A program made the position numbers and the translations under genes. 64,000 nucleotides of DNA, from the NCBI RefSeq assembly GCF_036010325.1, contig NZ_CP108549.1, positions 6,820,001-6,884,000 of the forward strand. The letters run 5' to 3'. The DNA is from Streptomyces sp. NBC_01210. Its GTDB lineage: Bacteria > Actinomycetota > Actinomycetes > Streptomycetales > Streptomycetaceae. The notes under the pieces were generated by a model. The model was not told the DNA's origin. It worked only from the letters and a program-made list of their open reading frames with translations, and searched no databases. The stretch's first letter is position 1; the number at the start of each line of letters is the position of its first letter. Shown one piece after another: positions 13,636 to 21,895 of this stretch.

Positions 13636-14168
13636 TGCCAGTCCTCCGGACGCTCGACATGCTCAAGACGGAGCACCGCGCCGGACCGGCTGAAGCGCCG
13701 GATCAGCGGCAGCGGCGGATAGTACGCATGGACCGATACGGCATGCTCGGTGGCCGACTTGTTCAGCACCTCGTGCACATGGTGTGTTCCGAAGGCCCGG
13801 CTTTTGCCCGCCGCCAACTGCCGCTCGCGGTCGACCCCTTCGTTCAGTTCCAGGGTCTTCCATCCGCTCGCGGGCAGCCGCACGGCGAGGGCGTTCTCCT
13901 TCAGCTCGCCCGCGGCCGTGGCGAACGCGCCGAACGATTCGGCGTGGTCGTGCCAGCCGGTGCCCGTGCCCGGCGGCCAGCCGATCAGCCAGGCCTCACT
14001 GCCGCCCGGGCCCTCGAGCCGTACCCAGGTACGGCCCTCGGGATCGAGTGGGAGCGAGGCGATGAGGTCGTTGTCGGCGGCGCAGCGCCGCACGAAGTCG
14101 AGCAGCTCGGCGGCGGTCGGCGCGCTCGAGTCACGGGTGGCCACAGGGGCAGAGACAGGCTGGGACAC
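13632..14168 (-). CDS. Cysteine dioxygenase
   Basis: Cupin-fold non-haem iron thiol dioxygenase oxidising L-cysteine to cysteine sulfinate. Iron ligands are visible as His73 and His75 (GWHDHAESFGAF) and the third His in THHVHEV (residues 128-134). The start is set at GTG 14168, eight bases after an AGGA ribosome site; an ATG at 14270 in the same frame would add 34 residues overlapping the Cys-rich leader out of frame and not resembling the family. 178 residues is normal for bacterial enzymes. Expression is probably controlled by the leader ORF at 14239-14286. A related activity, 3-mercaptopropionate dioxygenase, cannot be excluded. Confidence 0.88.
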   Translation of the reverse strand: MSQPVSAPVATRDSSAPTAAELLDFVRRCAADNDLIASLPLDPEGRTWVRLEGPGGSEAWLIGWPPGTGTGWHDHAESFGAFATAAGELKENALAVRLPASGWKTLELNEGVDRERQLAAGKSRAFGTHHVHEVLNKSATEHAVSVHAYYPPLPLIRRFSRSGAVLRLEHVERPEDWQ

Positions 14169-14238
14169 GGAAACCGTCCTGGAAGTTCGCGGGAGAGCAC
14201 GCGGGCTCAGCAGGCCACAGCGCGCGAGGAAGGCGAAT

Positions 14239-14286
14239 TCAGCAGGACGGACGACACACGCAGCCCGCATAGCGGACGAGGTCCAT
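14239..14286 (-). CDS. Cys-rich leader peptide (putative attenuator) for cysteine dioxygenase
   Basis: 15-codon ORF MDLVRYAGCVCRPSC followed by TGA. It has a strong Shine-Dalgarno GGAGG (14293-14297) with 6-base spacing and three Cys codons among its last seven. Its stop is 70 bases upstream of the dioxygenase start. Upstream codons in frame read RLWRRVH, the arginine-rich stretch seen in Streptomyces leader peptides of sulfur genes. Within the leader GCGGGCT (minus strand, 14268-14262) can pair with AGCCCGC (14207-14201), joining leader coding sequence to the interval before the dioxygenase. CCTGCTGA, the leader's end, recurs 32 bases downstream. Cysteine sensing by ribosome stalling is inferred. 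Confidence 0.75.
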   Translation of the reverse strand: MDLVRYAGCVCRPSC

Positions 14287-14332
14287 ATGGACCCTCCGCC
14301 ACAGGCGCACCTTGGTGTCAGTCACGCTCCGG

Positions 14333-14361
14333 AGTACACCATGTCGACCCTCGAGGGTCAA
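14333..14361 (-). promoter_or_regulatory. Candidate promoter with palindromic operator for the leader-cysteine dioxygenase-rhodanese operon
   Basis: On the minus strand TTGACC (14361-14356), 17 bases, then TGTACT (14338-14333) forms a plausible but weak -35/-10 pair. A perfect 14-bp palindrome GACCCTCGAGGGTC (14346-14359) overlaps the -35 and looks like a repressor site. It overlaps the stop codon of the upstream monooxygenase gene. No known regulator family can be assigned by sight. Confidence 0.5.
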
Positions 14362-15974
14362 TTGATGTCCGCAGTGCGGTCCCTGTGTACCGCTGAGGGA
14401 GCGCCGTGCAGCGCTGAGGGAGCGCCGCCACGCGCCGCGTCCGCCGCCGCGTACAGCTCTGCAGGCCGCACTCCCGTGAACGACGCGACCAGGTGTCCGT
14501 CGGGCCGCACCAGCAGCACGGTGTGCGCGGACGCGCCCGGGTAGCTCTCCGTCACCAGCAGCTCCGCCCGCACCGGCAGCGCGGTGACCGCCGCCGCCAG
14601 CCGCGGCATCACGCCCGCGCTCACCCAGTGCCGCCGGTCCCACACCCCGGTACCCGGCGCGACCAGCACCACCAGCAGCTGCCCCTGTCCCAGCCTGTCC
14701 CGCAGCCGTGCACTGGCCCCGTCGGGCACGGTCACCCGTACATCGGCGACCGGCGCGCCCGCCTCCGTGCCGACGAGCGTCTGCGCGTCGGCGTACTCAG
14801 GTGCGAGGGGGGAGTGCGTGTAAACGGGGGGCGCACCCAGTGGGCCGTGCCCCAGATGGCCGTCGGTGAGCAGGGTGTCGTGCCCGCGCGTGCTGCCCGG
14901 GAAGTACGTACGCAGCGCGCTGCCGCCGCGCAGTATCGGCAGCGACTGGTCGGCGGCGCGCAGCCGCGCGGCGACGGCGGCGCGCCGCTCCGCCTGATAG
15001 CTGTCGAGCAGCGGCTCGGACGCGCCGTGGTGCCAGATGTGCGCCAGCTTCCACGCCAGGTTGTCGGCGTCCCGCAGCCCTTCGTCGAGGCCCTGGGTGC
15101 CGAGCGCGCCGAGCAGATGGGCGGCATCGCCCGCGAGGAAGGCCCGGTCCACACGCCAGCGCCGGGCGAGCCGGTGGTGCAGGGTGTAGACGCCGGTGTC
15201 GAGCAGTTCGTACGGAGGTGTCTCACCGCACCAGCCGGCCAGGGTGTCCCGCAACCGAGCCACCAGGGTGTCAGGGGTGACCAGTTCACCGCGGGGCGGC
15301 AGCAGCCAGTCAAGACGCCAGACGCCGTCCGGCAGCGGGCGGGCCGTGACCTCGTCGCCGCCCGTGTGCCAAGGCGGCTGGCGGTGCAGCAACGCCTCGT
15401 CGGGCCAGGGAAGTTCGGTACGCAGGGCGGCGACGGCATGCCGTTCCACCGCCGTACGCCCCGGGAAGCGGATGCCCAGCAGCTTGCGGACGGTCGACCT
15501 GGCACCGTCACAGCCGACCAGATGGCTTCCGCGCCACCAGGTCGCCCCGGGCCCGCGGGTGTGCACGCTGATCCCGCTCGCGTCCTGCTCCAGCGAGTCC
15601 AGACGACTGTCGGTGACGAGCCGGACCAGCTGCTGCCCGGCGACGGCGTTCCGCAGTCCGCGCGTGAGTGCGTGCTGGGGGATGTGCAGCGGCGCGGGAG
15701 CGCCGCCGTCGCCGAGTACGAGCTGCCGTACGTCCTGCTTGCGCCGCATCGAGCGCCAGCCGGTCCAGCGGGCTCCTTCGGCACGGACTGTGGCACAGCC
15801 GAGCCGTTCCACCATGGCCGCCGTGTCGGATCGCAGTACGACCGTGCGTGCGGGGCGCGGCTCGTCCTTGTCCGTGCCTTCGTCGAGTACGACGGAAGGG
15901 ACACCTTGCGTGGCAAGGGCCAGCGAGAGCGCGAGCCCGACCGGCCCGGCGCCGACGATGATCACCGGGTCCAC
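14358..15974 (-). CDS. FAD-dependent aromatic monooxygenase (PheA/MhpA-like)
   Basis: Class A flavoprotein hydroxylase of about 538 residues. The GTG at 15974, preceded by GAGGAG, gives DPVIIVGAGPVGLAL with the Rossmann GxGxxG at residues 8-13. The FAD-ribityl motif GDAAHLLGALGTQGLDEGL and the thioredoxin-like C-terminal domain (residues about 390-530) place it with 3-(3-hydroxyphenyl)propionate and polyketide hydroxylases. The open frame continues upstream to 16232, but that stretch is Arg/Pro-rich and crosses a terminator. No cluster partner is adjacent, so the substrate is unknown. Confidence 0.88.
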   Translation of the reverse strand: MDPVIIVGAGPVGLALSLALATQGVPSVVLDEGTDKDEPRPARTVVLRSDTAAMVERLGCATVRAEGARWTGWRSMRRKQDVRQLVLGDGGAPAPLHIPQHALTRGLRNAVAGQQLVRLVTDSRLDSLEQDASGISVHTRGPGATWWRGSHLVGCDGARSTVRKLLGIRFPGRTAVERHAVAALRTELPWPDEALLHRQPPWHTGGDEVTARPLPDGVWRLDWLLPPRGELVTPDTLVARLRDTLAGWCGETPPYELLDTGVYTLHHRLARRWRVDRAFLAGDAAHLLGALGTQGLDEGLRDADNLAWKLAHIWHHGASEPLLDSYQAERRAAVAARLRAADQSLPILRGGSALRTYFPGSTRGHDTLLTDGHLGHGPLGAPPVYTHSPLAPEYADAQTLVGTEAGAPVADVRVTVPDGASARLRDRLGQGQLLVVLVAPGTGVWDRRHWVSAGVMPRLAAAVTALPVRAELLVTESYPGASAHTVLLVRPDGHLVASFTGVRPAELYAAADAARGGAPSALHGAPSAVHRDRTADIN

Positions 15975-16078
15975 GGCGTGACTCCTCGGGCCCGAAGGGT
16001 CGTGCGGGAAGGTGAGAGGGGAGCCCGGTGCGCGATCACAGAACGTATGCAACCTATTGCGGGTGCCCTCGTCAAGTG

Positions 16079-16116
16079 ACGGGGGGCGGCGGCGCAATCG
16101 CGCCGCCGCCCCCCGT
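16079..16116 (-). terminator. Strong terminator hairpin after gluD
   Basis: Perfect 17-bp GC-rich inverted repeat (16079-16095 with 16100-16116) around the 4-base loop AATC, located 22 bp downstream of the gluD stop. No U-tract follows, as is usual in Streptomyces. It separates the glutamate operon from the monooxygenase gene. Confidence 0.85.
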
Positions 16117-16137
16117 GGAGCCTGTGGATCCGTACCG

Positions 16138-17058
16138 TCAGATGCCGCCGCCTCCGGCGCCGGACTTGAAGTCACCCGACACCGAGATCGGTGCCGCCGT
16201 CTCCTCGACGGTTCCGGGGCCCACGACCGCACCCGTGCTCTTCTTGCCGCGCCGCAGACGGCCCTCCAGCCAGCTTGCGAACGAGGTGAGCGTGAAGTTC
16301 ACCGCGATGTAGATGAGGGCGATGACGGTGAAACACGCGATGGTGTTCGCGCCGTAGTTGGCGCTCATCGGACGAGCGGATGCCAGCAGTTCGGAGTAGG
16401 TCAGCACCGCGCCGCCGAGGGCGGTGTCCTTCACGATGACCACGATCTGACTGACGATGGCGGGCAGCATGGCGGTCACCGACTGCGGCAGCAGCACGTA
16501 CCGCATCGTCTGGCCCTTGCGCATACCGATCGCCTTGGCCGCGTCGGTCTGGCCCCGGGGGAGGGACAGGATGCCGGCCCGAACGATCTCGGCGAGCACC
16601 GAGGCGTTGTAGAGGACGAGACCTGTGACCACGGCGTACAGGGGACGCTGGTCGGCACTGATGTTGTCGAACTGGGAGTACGCCGCGTTCGCGAAGATCA
16701 TCAGGACCAGAACCGGGATGGCGCGGAAGAACTCCACGACGATGCCGGACGGCATGCGCACCCACAAGTGATCCGAGAGCCGGCCGATGCCGAACAGCGC
16801 TCCGAGGGGCAGTGCGATCACCAGGGCGAGGCCCGCGGCGATCAGCGTGTTCTCAAGCCCCGGCCAGAGGTACGTCTCCCACGGCTGGCCGCTGGTGAAG
16901 AACGGCTTCCACTTGATCCAGTCGAGCTGGTGCTTGGAGTTGAGGCTGTCGTACACCCACCACAGCACGCCCGCGAGGGCGAGCAGGAACAACACCGTGT
17001 ACAGGATGTTGCGCTGCTTGGCGCGCGGCCCCTGTGCGTCATAGAGGACGGACGTCAT
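16138..17058 (-). CDS. gluD: Glutamate ABC transporter permease GluD
   Basis: 306-residue inner-membrane permease of the HisM/GluD type. A cytosolic Arg/Lys start is followed by a first helix (ILYTVLFLLALAGVLWWVY), the periplasmic segment, and the conserved transporter core with the EAA loop (EIVRAGILSLPRGQTDAAKAIG) that contacts the ATPase. The C-terminus is a Gly/Ser-rich tail. It overlaps gluC by four bases (ATGA). It is the last gene of the gluABCD operon and is followed by a strong terminator. Confidence 0.94.
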   Translation of the reverse strand: MTSVLYDAQGPRAKQRNILYTVLFLLALAGVLWWVYDSLNSKHQLDWIKWKPFFTSGQPWETYLWPGLENTLIAAGLALVIALPLGALFGIGRLSDHLWVRMPSGIVVEFFRAIPVLVLMIFANAAYSQFDNISADQRPLYAVVTGLVLYNASVLAEIVRAGILSLPRGQTDAAKAIGMRKGQTMRYVLLPQSVTAMLPAIVSQIVVIVKDTALGGAVLTYSELLASARPMSANYGANTIACFTVIALIYIAVNFTLTSFASWLEGRLRRGKKSTGAVVGPGTVEETAAPISVSGDFKSGAGGGGI

Positions 17059-17720
17059 CGCTTCACCGCCACCTTCTTGCTCACCCAGCCGAGGATCAGG
17101 CCGGTCGGGAGGGTGAGGCAGATGAATCCGAACGCGAAGACAGCTGAGATCAGGATGAGTTGGGCCTCAGCCTCGATCATGGTCTTCATCAGGTTCGCGG
17201 CCTCGAGAACACCGATCGCGGCGGCCACCGTGGTGTTCTTGGTCAGGGCGATCAGCACATTGGCCAGCGGGTTGACGACCGAGCGGAAGGCCTGCGGGAG
17301 GATGATCATCCGCAACACCTGGGTGAAGCTCAGCCCGAGGGCACGCGCTGCCTCCGCCTGGCCGGTGGGGACTGTGTTGATGCCCGACCGCAACGCCTCG
17401 CACACGAAGGCGGAGGTGTAGGCGATCAGACCGAGCACCGCCAGCCTGAAGTTGATCGTCTCGAAGTCCTCCGCCCCGAGGGTGACGCTCAGCGTCTGGA
17501 ACAGGCCCAGCGAGGTGAAGAGGATGATGACGGTCAGGGGGATGTTCCGGACCACGTTCACATAAGTGGTACCGAAACCGCGCATCAGGGGGACCGGGCT
17601 GACCCGCATGCCGGCCAATAGCGTTCCCCATATCAGGGAACCGAGGGCGGAGTAGACGGCGAGTTGCACCGTCACCCAGAAGGCCCCCAGTAGGTCGTAA
17701 CCTTCAAGAAAGTCGAACAC
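17055..17720 (-). CDS. gluC: Glutamate ABC transporter permease GluC
   Basis: 221-residue permease pairing with GluD to form the channel for glutamate import. The EAA loop CEALRSGINTVPTGQAEAAR is seen near residue 125, and five to six hydrophobic segments start from WVTVQLAVYSALGSLIWGTL. It lies 78 bp downstream of gluB and overlaps gluD by four bases. Confidence 0.94.
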   Translation of the reverse strand: MFDFLEGYDLLGAFWVTVQLAVYSALGSLIWGTLLAGMRVSPVPLMRGFGTTYVNVVRNIPLTVIILFTSLGLFQTLSVTLGAEDFETINFRLAVLGLIAYTSAFVCEALRSGINTVPTGQAEAARALGLSFTQVLRMIILPQAFRSVVNPLANVLIALTKNTTVAAAIGVLEAANLMKTMIEAEAQLILISAVFAFGFICLTLPTGLILGWVSKKVAVKR

Positions 17721-17798
17721 GATCTCCCGCGCTTCCGCGTGTGGGGAGGGCCCGGCGCGCCGCCGTCAGCGGCGGCGCACCTCGTCAGCCCTGCTTCA

Positions 17799-18638
17799 CT
17801 ACTTGACGATGTTGCCGATCTTCGGGGCGGCCTCGTTCTTGTAGTTCGCCGGACCGAAGTTGGCCTTCACGGCCTTCTCCCAGGAGCCGTCCGAGACCAT
17901 CTTGGTAAGGGCCGCGTCGATCTTCTTCTTCAGGTCGGCGTCGCCCTTCTTCAGGCCGATGCCGTAGTTCTCGTTGCTCAGCTTGAAGCCGGCCAGCTTG
18001 AACTTGCCCTTGGCCGTGTCCTGCGAGGCGTAACCGGCGAGGATGGAGTCGTCGGTGGTCAGCGCGTCAATGACCTTGTTCTCCAGGCCGGTCAGGCACT
18101 CGGAGTAGCCGCCGTACACCTGCAGCTGAGCCTTCGGGGCGAGCTTCTCCTTGACGTTCGTCGCGGAGGTCGAGCCGGTGACCGAGCACAGCTTCTTGTT
18201 GTTCAGGTCCGCCGGGGACTTGATCGAGTCGTCGTCGGCGCGGACCAGGATGTCCTGGTGGGCCAGCAGGTAGGGACCGGCGAAGTCGACCTTGGCCAGA
18301 CGCTTGTCGTTGATCGAGTAGGAGGCGGCGATGAACTTGACGTCACCGCGCTCGATCGCCGTCTCGCGGTCGGCGCTCTTCGTCTCCTTGAAGGTGATGT
18401 CCTTGGCGTCGTAGCCGAGCTCCTTGGCGACGTACGTGGCGACGTCGACGTCGAAGCCGGTGTACTTGCCGTCGGGCGTCTTCAGGCCGATGCCCGGCTG
18501 GTCGATCTTGATGCCGATCGTGATCTTCTTGCCGCCGCCGGCCGAGTCGCTGTCCTTGTCATTGGAGCCGCAGGCGGTGGCGGCCAGCGCGAGTGCGAGC
18601 ACAGCGGCCGAAGCGGCGGTGACCTTGCGAAGCTTCAT
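17799..18638 (-). CDS. gluB: Glutamate-binding lipoprotein GluB
   Basis: 279-residue extracellular solute-binding lipoprotein of family 3. The lipoprotein signal MKLRKVTAASAAVLALALAA ends at the lipobox Cys23, followed by a Gly/Ser/Asp linker. The mature domain has the family signature GFDVDVATYVAKELGYD. It delivers glutamate to the GluCD permease. It lies between gluA (51 bp upstream) and gluC (78 bp downstream). Confidence 0.95.
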   Translation of the reverse strand: MKLRKVTAASAAVLALALAATACGSNDKDSDSAGGGKKITIGIKIDQPGIGLKTPDGKYTGFDVDVATYVAKELGYDAKDITFKETKSADRETAIERGDVKFIAASYSINDKRLAKVDFAGPYLLAHQDILVRADDDSIKSPADLNNKKLCSVTGSTSATNVKEKLAPKAQLQVYGGYSECLTGLENKVIDALTTDDSILAGYASQDTAKGKFKLAGFKLSNENYGIGLKKGDADLKKKIDAALTKMVSDGSWEKAVKANFGPANYKNEAAPKIGNIVK

Positions 18639-18689
18639 GGTGACTTTCCCCTGGGTTGACGCGATGTGGGTGATCAGCTGATCCGGGAC

Positions 18690-19475
18690 TCAGTGGTGCA
18701 GGATCTTCGACAGGAAGTCCTTGGCGCGGTCACTGCGCGGGTTGCTGAAGAAGTTGTCGGGCGTGGCCTCTTCGACGATCTTGCCGTCGGCCATGAACAC
18801 GACCCGGTTGGCGGCCGAGCGCGCGAATCCCATCTCATGGGTGACGACGACCATCGTCATGCCTTCCCGGGCGAGCTGCTGCATGACCTCCAGCACCTCA
18901 TTGATCATCTCGGGGTCGAGGGCGGAGGTCGGCTCGTCGAAGAGCATCACCTTGGGATCCATCGCCAACGCCCGTGCGATGGCGACACGTTGCTGCTGAC
19001 CACCGGAGAGCTGGGACGGGTACTTGTCCGCCTGCGTGGCCACGCCGACCCGGTCGAGCAGGGCGCGTGCCTTCTCCTCGGCAGCCTTCTTGTCCATCTT
19101 GCGGACCTTGAGCTGGCCCAGCATCACGTTCTCGAGCACCGTCTTGTGCGCGAAGAGGTTGAACGACTGGAAGACCATCCCCACGTCGGCACGCAGCCTG
19201 GCCAGCTCCTTGCCCTCATCGGGCAGCGGCTTGCCGTCGATCGAGATCGCACCTGAGTCGATCGTCTCCAAGCGGTTGATCGTGCGGCACAGCGTGGACT
19301 TCCCGGACCCGGAGGGCCCGATGACGACCACGACCTCGCCACGGGCGATGGTCAGGTCGATGTCCTGGAGCACATGCAGCGCGCCGAAGTGCTTGTTGAC
19401 GTTGCTCAGCACGACCAGGTCGCCCGCGGTGGGCACAGCGTCCTCGGCGCCCTTGGTCACTGAAACTCCGCTCAT
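18690..19475 (-). CDS. gluA: Glutamate ABC transporter ATP-binding protein GluA
   Basis: 261-residue nucleotide-binding subunit of the polar amino acid uptake family. Walker [10 protein letters not shown] at residues 53-61, Q-loop [10 protein letters not shown], signature LSGGQQQR, Walker [13 protein letters not shown] and the switch His in VVVTHEMGF are all intact. It is the first gene of gluABCD, divergent from gluR across 252 bp. Confidence 0.96.
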   Translation of the reverse strand: MSGVSVTKGAEDAVPTAGDLVVLSNVNKHFGALHVLQDIDLTIARGEVVVVIGPSGSGKSTLCRTINRLETIDSGAISIDGKPLPDEGKELARLRADVGMVFQSFNLFAHKTVLENVMLGQLKVRKMDKKAAEEKARALLDRVGVATQADKYPSQLSGGQQQRVAIARALAMDPKVMLFDEPTSALDPEMINEVLEVMQQLAREGMTMVVVTHEMGFARSAANRVVFMADGKIVEEATPDNFFSNPRSDRAKDFLSKILHH

Positions 19476-19727
19476 CGGCTTCTTGCTCCGTCCTCCTCGG
19501 TTGGCAGGACCCTATTCACCTAGTGCGACCAGCGTCATTACATCTGAGCGGAAATTGAGGATAACGATCCGGCTGCAACCGGACACTATGCGTGAACGGG
19601 GAGGTGATCGGCGTACCGGGTGGGTAACGGAAACCGCCATGTAACGGGGTGCCTCTTGACTGTCTGGGCGACAATCGGCCTTGATGCCCAGGTACATCGG
19701 AGAAGACCGCACAACCGGAGGGGGGCC
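19476..19727. promoter_or_regulatory. Divergent control region gluA / gluR
   Basis: 252-bp intergenic region between the divergent glutamate transport operon and its two-component system. I see a small inverted repeat CCGG-CTGCAA-CCGG (about 19569-19582) and TTGACT (from 19657) as a possible -35 for gluR, but no convincing matching -10. In S. coelicolor GluR activates gluABCD by binding upstream of gluA; the site cannot be identified by eye here. Confidence 0.5.
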
Positions 19728-20435
19728 ATGAGACTGCTGCTCGTCGAGGACGACGACCATGTCGCCGCCGCCCTCTCCGCCGTACTCGCAAGGCACGGCT
19801 TCGAAGTGGTGCACGCTCGCAACGGCGAGGAGGCGCTGCAGGCCGTGCTGCCCGCGACGCATCCGCACAAGCCGCCTTTCGGGGTCGTGCTGCTGGATCT
19901 GGGGCTGCCCGACCAGGACGGCTACCAGGTCTGTGGCAAGATCAGGAAGCTCACTTCGATCCCTGTGATCATGGTGACCGCGCGGGCCGACGTCAGATCC
20001 CGGATACACGGGCTCAACCTCGGGGCCGACGACTATGTCGTCAAGCCGTACGACACCGGTGAGCTGCTCGCGCGCATCCACGCCGTCAGTCGGCGTACCG
20101 CGCCCGGAGACGAAGCTGCTACGGCCACCGCCGATCACGCGCTGCGGCTCGGCACGGTCGTCATCGAACTGCCCACCCGCCGCGTCAGTGTCGACGGTGC
20201 GACGGTGCAGCTGACCCGCAAGGAGTTCGACCTGCTGGCCCTGCTCGCGCAGCGGCCGGGCGTCGTCTTCCGCCGGGAGCAGATCATCAGCGAGGTGTGG
20301 CGGACCAGTTGGGAAGGGACCGGCCGCACGCTCGAGGTGCATGTGGCGTCCCTGCGCTCCAAGCTCCGCATGCCCAACCTGATCGAGACCGTGCGCGGCG
20401 TCGGCTACCGCCTCGTCGTTCCCGTCGGCGCGTAA
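19728..20435 (+). CDS. gluR: Two-component response regulator GluR (OmpR family)
   Basis: 235-residue response regulator. The receiver domain has acidic pocket EDD (7-9), phosphoacceptor Asp57 (VVLLDLGLPD) and Lys in VVKPYD. The C-terminal winged helix of OmpR/PhoB type includes LTRKEFDLLALLAQRPG and the end RGVGYRLVVPV. ATG 19728 is preceded by GGAGGGGG. Name and role are transferred from the S. coelicolor GluR-GluK system next to gluABCD, which has the same layout. Confidence 0.93.
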   Translation: MRLLLVEDDDHVAAALSAVLARHGFEVVHARNGEEALQAVLPATHPHKPPFGVVLLDLGLPDQDGYQVCGKIRKLTSIPVIMVTARADVRSRIHGLNLGADDYVVKPYDTGELLARIHAVSRRTAPGDEAATATADHALRLGTVVIELPTRRVSVDGATVQLTRKEFDLLALLAQRPGVVFRREQIISEVWRTSWEGTGRTLEVHVASLRSKLRMPNLIETVRGVGYRLVVPVGA

Positions 20436-20450
20436 GGCCCGTAACTCCCT

Positions 20451-21842
20451 GTGCGTACCCGACTTCTTCCGCTGCTCATCGTCCTCATGGCGGGCGTGCT
20501 GCTCGCGCTCGGCTTCCCGCTCGCCGTGAGCGTGGCCGCCGCACAGCAGCAGCGGGTCGTCGTCGACCGGATCGACGACACGGTGCGCTTCGCGGCGCTC
20601 GCACAGTTCGTCACCGATCGCTCGGGTGCCGACGAGCGGCGCTCCACGCTCCAGGAGCAGCTCGACCGTTACCACGACACCTACGGCATCAGTGCGGGCG
20701 TCTTCTACCGTGACAGCGACGCCATGGCACGCGCCCCCGAGACCTGGTCCGTGCCGCTGAATGGCCAGGGCCGACAGGCCTTCGAAGAGGCGCTGTCGGG
20801 GCGGCGCAGCCATGACCCGCCGCAGGTCTGGCCGTGGCAGCAGGGCGGCCGGCTCGTCGTCGCCTCACCGGTCGTACGGGACGGGGACGTCGTGGCCGTG
20901 GTGTTCACGGACTCGCCCACCGGCCAGCTGCGTTCACGCGTGCTGCAGGGGTGGCTGCTGATCGCGGCAGGCGAGGGCGCGGCGATGCTGCTGGCCGTCG
21001 GCGCCGCCTTCCGCCTCACGGGCTGGGTGCTGCGGCCGGTACGCATCCTGGACGCGGCCACTCACGACATCGCGACCGGGCAGATGAACTCACGTGTCGC
21101 GGCGGCGAGCGGACCTCCGGAACTCCGGCGCCTGGCCCGTTCGTTCAACGAGATGGCCGACAATGTCGAAGAAGTCCTCGAACAGCAGCGGGCGTTCGTC
21201 GCCGACGCCTCCCACCAGCTGCGCAACCCGCTCGCCGCGCTGCTGCTCCGGATCGAGCTCCTCGCACTCGAATTCCCCGCGGGCAACGAGGAGATCGCCT
21301 CGGTCCGCACCGAGGGCAAGCGCCTCGCCCAGGTCCTCGACGACCTGCTGGACCTGGCGCTGGCCGAGCACGCCTCCGCGGATCTTCAACTCACCGATAT
21401 CGGCGAACTGGCCGCCGAGCGGGTCGCGGCCTGGCGCCCCCTCGCCGAGGAGATGGGCGTCCGGCTGACCGGACACGGCGCCGCGGTCACCGCCTGGGCC
21501 GATCCGGTCGCACTGTCCAGCGCACTGGACGCGGTGATCGACAATGCCCTGAAGTTCACGCCCCAGGGCGAGGAGGTCACGGTCTCGGTCGCCTCCAACG
21601 GTGAGAGCTCCACGGTGGTGATCACCGACGGTGGTCCGGGTCTGACCGACGAGGAGCTGGCCCGAATCGGCGACCGCTTCTGGCGCAGCGGCCGCCACCA
21701 GAACGTCAAGGGCTCCGGCCTGGGCTTGTCCATCTCGCGCGCGCTGCTGACGGCGGGCGGTGGCTCCATCGCGTATGCGCATCACGAGCCGCGCGGACTG
21801 CGGGTGACCGTCACTGTCCCGCGTACGTCTCCTACGGCCTGA
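20451..21842 (+). CDS. gluK: Sensor histidine kinase GluK
   Basis: 463-residue membrane kinase, GTG start 15 bp after gluR. Two transmembrane helices (residues 5-30 and 168-188) bracket an extracellular sensor domain of about 135 residues; a HAMP-like segment follows, then the H-box with His255 (ADASHQLRNPLAAL), N-box (DNALKFTPQG), and G-boxes (DGGPGL; GSGLGLSIS). It is thought to sense extracellular glutamate and phosphorylate GluR; the ligand assignment is by synteny. Confidence 0.93.
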   Translation: MRTRLLPLLIVLMAGVLLALGFPLAVSVAAAQQQRVVVDRIDDTVRFAALAQFVTDRSGADERRSTLQEQLDRYHDTYGISAGVFYRDSDAMARAPETWSVPLNGQGRQAFEEALSGRRSHDPPQVWPWQQGGRLVVASPVVRDGDVVAVVFTDSPTGQLRSRVLQGWLLIAAGEGAAMLLAVGAAFRLTGWVLRPVRILDAATHDIATGQMNSRVAAASGPPELRRLARSFNEMADNVEEVLEQQRAFVADASHQLRNPLAALLLRIELLALEFPAGNEEIASVRTEGKRLAQVLDDLLDLALAEHASADLQLTDIGELAAERVAAWRPLAEEMGVRLTGHGAAVTAWADPVALSSALDAVIDNALKFTPQGEEVTVSVASNGESSTVVITDGGPGLTDEELARIGDRFWRSGRHQNVKGSGLGLSISRALLTAGGGSIAYAHHEPRGLRVTVTVPRTSPTA

Positions 21843-21895
21843 CCGGGCGTTATCGACGGCCTGACCGGGCGGCGACGACGGGCGCCCAGCCAGGG

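Noticed and set aside
14169..14270. N-terminal extension of cysteine dioxygenase from ATG 14270
   Set aside because: It would overlap the Cys leader out of frame, has no ribosome site, and adds residues absent from the family.
15975..16232. N-terminal extension of the FAD monooxygenase
   Set aside because: The stretch runs through the gluD terminator and is Arg/Pro-rich before the Rossmann strand, which should be at the N-terminus.
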